From Bacillus sp. B-jedd (GTDB taxonomy: Bacteria; Bacillota; Bacilli; Bacillales; Cytobacillaceae): DNA of 64,000 bases. The position numbers were made by a program, and so were the translations under genes. The notes beneath the pieces are model-generated. The model saw only the letters and a list, made by a program, of their open reading frames with translations. It ran no database searches and was not told where the DNA came from. How positions within the stretch are numbered: the first letter of the stretch is position 1; each line of letters begins with the position of its first letter. Shown here piece after piece: positions 59,301 through 64,000 of this stretch. Where the stretch lies: the NCBI RefSeq assembly GCF_000821085.1, contig NZ_CCXR01000001.1, positions 2,067,001-2,131,000 of the forward strand. Reading direction: 5' to 3'.

Positions 59301-60509
59301 ATGGCGGAAAAAATATATTATCAAGATCCATATCAGAACACTTTTACTGCCCGGCTTGTAAGGCAGGGGCAGGAGGAAGAGGGGAACTGCTATATCGTTT
59401 TGAGCGAAACAGCCTTTTACCCGACAGGCGGCGGACAGCCCCATGATACAGGCTCTTTAAACGGAGTAAACGTTGTCGGAGTGGAAGAGGTAGATGGAGA
59501 AATCCGCCATTACCCGGAATCGAAATTGGAACTCCCGGATGATTCCGAAGTGACTGGTGTACTTGACTGGGATAGGAGATTTGACCATATGCAGCAGCAT
59601 AGCGGGCAGCATATCCTTTCGGCCGCCTTCGAGCAGCTTTTCGGTTACAAAACGGTCGGCTTTCATCTTGGCAGAGAAGAATCGACAATTGATTTAGATA
59701 CTACATCACTCGACGACAGTCACATGGAGGAAGCTGAAAGGTTGGCTAATCAAATTGTCCTCGAAAACCGTCCGATCGAAACGAGGTGGGTGACGAATGA
59801 GGAAGCACAACGGCTCCCATTGCGAAAGCAGTTGTCTGTCACTGAGAATATTCGTTTAGTTATTATTCCGGATTTCGACTATAACGGCTGCGGGGGAACC
59901 CATCCATCATCAACCGGCCAGGTCGGGTTGATAAAAGTGCTCGGAGCGGAAAAAGAGAAGAAAAAGACACGTATTACCTTTACCGCAGGGGCAAGGTCAT
60001 TTGATCAGTTTTCCAGAAAACAGCGCATTCTTTCAAAACTATCCCCGCTCCTGAACGCACCACAGGAAGGAATGGAAAAGGCCGTGCTGCATCTTTTGAC
60101 AAGTAAGGCGCAGCTCGAAAAGCAGCTTGAAGAAGCGAAAGACCAATTAATTGGCTACGAAGCAAAGGCATTGTTTAAAAACTCAATGGCGGAAGGTCAA
60201 ACAGTGTCAGCTGTTTTTCAGGAAAGGTCAATGCAGGAGTTGCAAAAGCTCGCCCGGTTGGTAGTGACAGAAGCACCCGAGTGCAAAGTAGTCTTTGTAT
60301 CTGAGAATGGAGGCAAACTCCAAATTGTTTGCGCGAAAGGCGAGGTTGCGGAAGGGAATATGAAGGATTTGATCAATCATTTTCTTCCATCCATAAATGG
60401 CAGGGGAGGCGGAAACCTCCAATTCGCCCAAGGCGGCGGTGACGCCATTGTTGCCGGCGGCCAGTTGCTAGAGGACATGCTCGCATACTTGCAAAACAAA
60501 AATGAATAG
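59301..60509 (+). CDS. alanyl-tRNA editing protein (AlaX-L type)
   Basis: 402 aa. N-terminal TGGGQPHDTG (residues 42-51), the zinc/catalytic H100-SGQ-H104, and C197-GGT-H201 define the AlaRS-like editing domain; the C-terminal part (residues 240-400) resembles a DHHA1-type domain with GGRGGGNLQFAQGGG. It removes serine or glycine from mischarged tRNA-Ala in trans. ATG at 59301 after AAAGGCGG. A perfect terminator follows. Confidence 0.88.
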   Translation: MAEKIYYQDPYQNTFTARLVRQGQEEEGNCYIVLSETAFYPTGGGQPHDTGSLNGVNVVGVEEVDGEIRHYPESKLELPDDSEVTGVLDWDRRFDHMQQHSGQHILSAAFEQLFGYKTVGFHLGREESTIDLDTTSLDDSHMEEAERLANQIVLENRPIETRWVTNEEAQRLPLRKQLSVTENIRLVIIPDFDYNGCGGTHPSSTGQVGLIKVLGAEKEKKKTRITFTAGARSFDQFSRKQRILSKLSPLLNAPQEGMEKAVLHLLTSKAQLEKQLEEAKDQLIGYEAKALFKNSMAEGQTVSAVFQERSMQELQKLARLVVTEAPECKVVFVSENGGKLQIVCAKGEVAEGNMKDLINHFLPSINGRGGGNLQFAQGGGDAIVAGGQLLEDMLAYLQNKNE

Positions 60510-60544
60510 AAAAAGGCGCCTGTCAATTGACAGGCGCCTTTTTG
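60510..60544 (+). terminator. terminator after the AlaX gene
   Basis: AAAAAGGCGCCTGTCAATTGACAGGCGCCTTTTT: a perfect stem, only a minimal loop, T-run. Confidence 0.85.
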
Positions 60545-60689
60545 CGTATTGAGGCGGAGAACCATGCGCCACATTCGCATGTTCCAGATGGAATGTTCCC
60601 CGGCTTACACAATTCAGCTCATCGCTCAATTACTATACCATGAAGCAAGATACAACACAAGAAGAATTTTTCACTAAAAACTATTTTGA

Positions 60690-61475
60690 TTAGCGGCCAT
60701 CCAATAAATTGAAGAGCCCTTTTGCAATGCTACCTTCATCCTTGGATCCGCCAGTTTGAGGCATCGCCGCAAAGACTTTGCTGGCAAGACGGCTGAAAGG
60801 CAGTGACTGCACCCAAACAGAACCCGGGCCTCTCAGAGTCGCGAAAAACAGGCCTTCTCCGCCGAACAAGGCGGTTTTGACTCCCTTAACAAATTCGATG
60901 TTATAGTCGACGCCAGCTGTCATGGCAACAAGGCAGCCTGTATCCACGCGGAGTACTTCACCAGGTTGGAGGTCTTTTCTATGTATAGTGCCACCAGCAT
61001 GGATGAACGCCATGCCATCTCCTTCAAGCTTTTGCATAATGAAGCCTTCTCCTCCAAAAAAGCCTGTCCCAATCCGGCGTTGGAACTCTATGCCGATCGA
61101 AACACCCTGGGCAGCAGCAAGGAAAGCATCCTTCTGGCAAATGATCCTTCCTCCTAGCTCACTTAAATCCATCGGGATGATTTTGCCAGGATAAGGGGAG
61201 GCGAAGGAAACATGGCGCTTGCCTGTCCCTACATTCGTAAATGTTGTCATAAACAGGCTTTCCCCAGTCAAAATCCGCTTGCCGGCTGAAAAAAGTTTAC
61301 CCATTAACCCGCCGTCGGAATTTCCGTCTCCGAAGATGGTTTCCATGGAAATGCCATCTTCCATCATCATTAACCCGCCGGCTTCCGCGATGACGGTTTC
61401 CCGGGGATCTAGTTCCACTTCTACAAACTGCATGTCATCCCCGTAAATTTTGTAATCAATTTCATGGTTATTCAT
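60690..61475 (-). CDS. AIM24/TIGR00266-family protein
   Basis: 261 aa. Double beta-helix-like fold: the conserved ETVIAEAGGLMMMEDGI near residue 28, GESLFMTTFTN near 72, and GEGLFFATLRGPG near residue 210. AIM24-family proteins are known in mitochondria and bacteria but the role is not defined. RBS AAGGAGGAAG before ATG. Transcribed alone. Confidence 0.85.
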   Translation of the reverse strand: MNNHEIDYKIYGDDMQFVEVELDPRETVIAEAGGLMMMEDGISMETIFGDGNSDGGLMGKLFSAGKRILTGESLFMTTFTNVGTGKRHVSFASPYPGKIIPMDLSELGGRIICQKDAFLAAAQGVSIGIEFQRRIGTGFFGGEGFIMQKLEGDGMAFIHAGGTIHRKDLQPGEVLRVDTGCLVAMTAGVDYNIEFVKGVKTALFGGEGLFFATLRGPGSVWVQSLPFSRLASKVFAAMPQTGGSKDEGSIAKGLFNLLDGR

Positions 61476-61647
61476 TCGAGGCTTCCTCCTTAAACTATTT
61501 CTTGTTTTAAAGTATAATCGAAAAGAATCGAAAGCGCTTCTTAAATTAACAGATTTAGAAGAAATATCGCAATGCGTCGATGTTGATTAAGGGTATAGGT
61601 ACATATGTTTTATATTTCCGAAGATATATATCCAGGAGGGTAATTAA

Positions 61648-62304
61648 ATGTCTGAAAGACTGAAAACCGGATTGCTGGCAGATACTGAGACGACAGGTTT
61701 AAAACCAGGATCGGATGAAATTATTGAACTTGGTCTGATTTTATTTTCTTATGATGAAGAGACAGGTGAAATTGTTGATACACTGGAAGAAGCCGAGTTT
61801 TTAAGAGAGCCGCTTTCAGCATCAGCCGTCCGGAATTATCCGGGAGCGCAAAGAGTGCATGGGATTCCATTCGACTCTGTTGCAGGAAAAATTTTCGATG
61901 ATGAGAAAATAAAAAAGCTATTCGGCTACTCGGACACGATTCTTGCACATAATGCTTCTTTCGACAGAAGCTTTCTCTATCATATGTATCCTGAAGTAAA
62001 TGATTTAAAATGGTATTGTACGATGCGGAATGTCCCTTGGAAGAAATACGGTTTTCAAAGCGGGAGCCTTCTATCACTTTTAAGGGCACATGGCATTTCG
62101 GGCAGCCAGCAGCACCGCGCCCTCGATGATATCATGCAGCTGATGGCACTTTTAAAGCAAACAAATTATGAAGGTTATCCATATTTAAGGGAAATATTGC
62201 AAAAAAGGCCAATGAAAAAATATGAACCTTCAGCCAGAAAAACGGGTTACAGAAACTGGCAAGCAAATAAAGCACTGAAAAGTTATCCCTTTGAGCAAAA
62301 TTAA
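61648..62304 (+). CDS. DnaQ-like 3'-5' exonuclease
   Basis: 218 aa. Exo I DTETTG (residues 12-17), Exo II NASFDRSFL (about 102-110) and Exo III HRALDD (about 155-160) give a DEDDh exonuclease. It resembles stand-alone PolC/DnaQ-like exonuclease domains of Bacillus. No polymerase domain. RBS CAGGAGGG. Possibly co-transcribed with the 53-aa gene 17 bases downstream. Confidence 0.88.
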   Translation: MSERLKTGLLADTETTGLKPGSDEIIELGLILFSYDEETGEIVDTLEEAEFLREPLSASAVRNYPGAQRVHGIPFDSVAGKIFDDEKIKKLFGYSDTILAHNASFDRSFLYHMYPEVNDLKWYCTMRNVPWKKYGFQSGSLLSLLRAHGISGSQQHRALDDIMQLMALLKQTNYEGYPYLREILQKRPMKKYEPSARKTGYRNWQANKALKSYPFEQN

Positions 62305-62321
62305 AGCAAGGAGGGATTGTG

Positions 62322-62483
62322 ATGCCAAGAGGAAAGGAATTGGAACAGCTTCCAATGTCAAATATTGCTCCCAGTGCTGGATTGGATCTCGGCCCGCATA
62401 ATAGAAGCGAGCTTACAGGACTCACAGGGAGCGAGCAGCCGCATCCATCATCTATTAAGAGCGGAAATAAAGACAAAAAGTAA
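62322..62483 (+). CDS. 53-aa hypothetical protein
   Basis: 53 aa (MPRGKELEQLPMSNIAPS...), hydrophilic, Pro/Ser-rich, Lys-rich end. RBS AAGGAGGGATTGTG is near consensus. Unknown family; adjacent to sspH on the other strand. Confidence 0.55.
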   Translation: MPRGKELEQLPMSNIAPSAGLDLGPHNRSELTGLTGSEQPHPSSIKSGNKDKK

Positions 62484-62511
62484 AAAAAGCCCTGACAGTC
62501 AGGGCTTTTTC
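62483..62511. terminator. bidirectional terminator
   Basis: AAAAAAGCCCTGAC/GTCAGGGCTTTTT stem (2-base loop) with T-runs on both strands, between the 53-aa gene and convergent sspH. Confidence 0.75.
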
Positions 62512-62691
62512 CTATTGTTCCTTCAGTTCCTTAATATCGATGACCGTTCTTTCCTCAAGCGGCCCCCTTAAATGGACGGTCGCCATTTGGCCATCCTGGT
62601 GAAGTTCATCAATCCAAACTGAAGTCCCATTATAAGTCACTTCAATATCTGCGGATGAAGAAAGGATCTGTCTGACACGATTAGCCTCCAT
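62512..62691 (-). CDS. sspH: H-type small acid-soluble spore protein
   Basis: 59 aa. MEANRVRQILSSSADIEVTYNGTSVWIDEL matches the SspH pattern (N-x-x-R-x-x-x-I-x-S, ITVxYxGxxVWI). It is packed in the spore core and made under sigma-G; I did not find a convincing sigma-G promoter. Strong RBS GAAAAGGAGGA before ATG. Spore-specific, so it supports a spore former. Confidence 0.75.
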   Translation of the reverse strand: MEANRVRQILSSSADIEVTYNGTSVWIDELHQDGQMATVHLRGPLEERTVIDIKELKEQ

Positions 62692-62999
62692 TAAAAATCC
62701 TCCTTTTCAATAACATCCTAGTTATTTTTCTCCCCGTGAAAAAATAATATCCAATAGAAATGTTTCCTACCGAGAATAGAAAGGGCTATTTTCAAAAAAA
62801 TATACCTTCAAATAAAGGACTAAATAACTAACTTCCTATATCCTAATACCTAATTCCTTCTATTATATATACAAAAATGAATGCGCTGTCATATTGATAA
62901 AAATGTAATAAAAATTTCTATTATATATATTGCAGCTGCAGATTACGTTGTTTATGATAACAAAGGAAGTTTTTAATATATGCTCTTTAATCCTTGATT
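62692..62999. other. non-coding interval
   Basis: 308 AT-rich bases between sspH and the E2 repeat. I see no ORF with an RBS and no hairpin terminator; it must contain the sspH promoter. No tandem repeat. Confidence 0.4.
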
Positions 63000-63282
63000 G
63001 TTGATTTCCACTCCGGGGACATGCTTTCCGCGGGGCGGACCGTGGAGCCTCCTCGGCGTCCTAGACGCCTGTGGGGTCTCCACGTGCCGCTTCATCCCGC
63101 CGGAGTCAGTCCCCTCTGTTCCAATCAACTCCAGGGACATGCTTTCCGCGGGGCGGACCGTGGAGCCTCCTCGGCGTCCTAGACGCCTGTGGGGTCTCCA
63201 CGTGCCGCTTCATCCCGCCGGAGTCAGTCCCCTCTGTTCCAATCAACTTTATTGAAAATCAGCACTCACCTTTAACGAGCCT
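63000..63282 (+). repeat. E2 MITE-like element, two tandem copies
   Basis: 118-bp units starting about 63018 and 63136, bounded by GTTGATTTCCACTCC on the left and AATCAAC plus the flank GCACTCACCTTTAACGAGCC on the right. The right flank overlaps the reading frame just before the MFS gene. Confidence 0.7.
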
Positions 63283-63307
63283 TAATATTAGGAAAGAAGA
63301 TGAACAA

Positions 63308-64000
63308 GTGAATCCTAATCATCGGCCAGAGATTGTCCAGCTTAATGAAAAATATAGTATAAAAAGCGGGATTGCCTCGACTGTCGTCCTTAACCTTACC
63401 AACAATTATTATTCACTTTTTGCCATCAGTGTTCTCGGGGCAACCAATTACCAGGTAGGGCTAATCAGTTCACTCCCTCAATTTATTGGAATGTTTGCCA
63501 TGTTTATTTGCTCAATTTTGATGGGAAGGCTAAGTGAAAAGAAAAAGTTCACTGCTTATTCAGTCTTATTTACAAGATTTTTTCTGCTGCTTATGTTTTT
63601 TGTTATTTATGTACCGGAAGGTTACCAAAGCTGGGTCTTTGTCATTCTTGTAGGATTGATGAACTTTCCGGGGTCTTTCGCGATAATGAGCTGGCAGTCT
63701 TTTATAGGAGATATCATACCTGACCATAGGAGAAATGGTTTCTTTAGTGAAAGGAACAAATTATTAACAATAGTGGGGATGATTGCGACGCTCACGATTG
63801 GATTAGGGCTTCGGTTTTTTGATATAGCCAATCCTCTTCCATATCAGCTCCTTTTCCTTTTTGCTTTTTTGTTTGGGGCAATCGAGGTATACTATATATT
63901 CAAACACAGGGAAAGACCGGGAATTAAAAAAGAGAAATCTGTACGCTACAAAATCCGTTTTTCTTCATACACTAACAAGCCGTATTTATTTTTCCTTATA
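63308..64000 (+). CDS. MFS transporter, truncated by the window edge
   Basis: 231 residues visible; the gene runs off the window. Six TM segments are visible, with LTNNYYSLFAISVLGATNYQVGLISSLPQF (quoted by its parts) as the first two. GTG start at 63308, the first start after the E2 element; the RBS AGGAAAG is weak. The open frame continues upstream into the repeat, so an older start may have been removed by the insertion. Confidence 0.75.
   Translation, partial: MNPNHRPEIVQLNEKYSIKSGIASTVVLNLTNNYYSLFAISVLGATNYQVGLISSLPQFIGMFAMFICSILMGRLSEKKKFTAYSVLFTRFFLLLMFFVIYVPEGYQSWVFVILVGLMNFPGSFAIMSWQSFIGDIIPDHRRNGFFSERNKLLTIVGMIATLTIGLGLRFFDIANPLPYQLLFLFAFLFGAIEVYYIFKHRERPGIKKEKSVRYKIRFSSYTNKPYLFFLI

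Noticed and set aside
62994..63255. Two overlapping ORFs of 62 and 85 aa in the E2 element
   Set aside because: They are frames through tandem E2 copies with mirrored peptide repeats and no RBS.

Overview
The window is chromosomal DNA of an endospore-forming Bacillaceae bacterium, outside or peripheral to the B. subtilis group. Three things support this. Sporulation genes are present: racA, an sspH-type small acid-soluble spore protein and a SplA-domain regulator. A complete des-desK-desR membrane-fluidity system is present, as are mntR, pheA, uppP, ykuD, a yfnB-type HAD phosphatase and a RsbR-type STAS protein. Ribosome binding sites are strong (AAGGAGG) and TTG/GTG starts are common. I see no prophage, integrated plasmid, IS transposase or CRISPR array. 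This is core and near-core chromosome carrying a heavy load of non-coding repeats.

Layout. 0-10 kb: two tandem paralogous membrane-anchored proteins, an Excalibur protein, HAD phosphatase, DMT transporter, ankyrin lipoprotein, GNAT, S66 peptidase, PPOX flavoprotein, phosphatase-PlsC pair and YbaK deacylase. 10-17.4 kb: secreted NagZ, a sirtuin, and the des / desK-desR thermosensor with two palindromes upstream of the des promoter. 17.4-21 kb: a compact type I toxin-antitoxin-like locus, a DUF2294 protein, pheA and repeat array A. 21-32 kb: uppP, small proteins including a G39P-like protein, RsbR-like STAS, VanZ, a PadR-HAAS-DUF4173 operon, DUF975, LLM oxidoreductase and aldehyde dehydrogenase. 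32-42 kb: racA beside a second HTH-coiled-coil protein, ferritin-like protein, formate/nitrite channel, DinB, YkuD, DoxX, thermonuclease, mntR and an M6 metalloprotease. 42-54 kb: nitronate-monooxygenase-like enzyme, an acidic protein, an SDR / QueA-like / VOC operon, MFS and EmrE-family transporters, SDR, CBS protein and metallophosphoesterase. 54-64 kb: tRNA-Arg(CCT), repeat array C, YitT, CPA2 antiporter, AzoR, AlaX-type editing protein, AIM24-family protein, DnaQ-like exonuclease, sspH and a truncated MFS gene.

Most genes are mono- or bicistronic and are bounded by clear rho-independent terminators. About a dozen proteins of 27-59 aa with good ribosome binding sites are annotated here; several have recognisable families (holin-like toxin, SspH, DUF3934-like, BA3454-like, zinc ribbon).

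The most unusual content is repetitive. (1) The palindrome TTTTGCAAAA occurs 18 times; all ten copies inside genes lie in the same reading frame (Phe-Ala-Lys). (2) Three unrelated-looking tandem arrays (20.6, 45.1 and 54.6 kb) share a 51-52 bp period and an internal dyad. (3) Two families of long-hairpin, MITE-like elements (E1 and E2 here) occupy intergenic gaps, are nested in each other twice, and lie directly against promoters or gene starts. The SDR-QueA-like-VOC operon and the convergent toxin/antisense-RNA locus are the most interesting gene-level items. Family assignments rest on recalled motifs and lengths; no database search was run.
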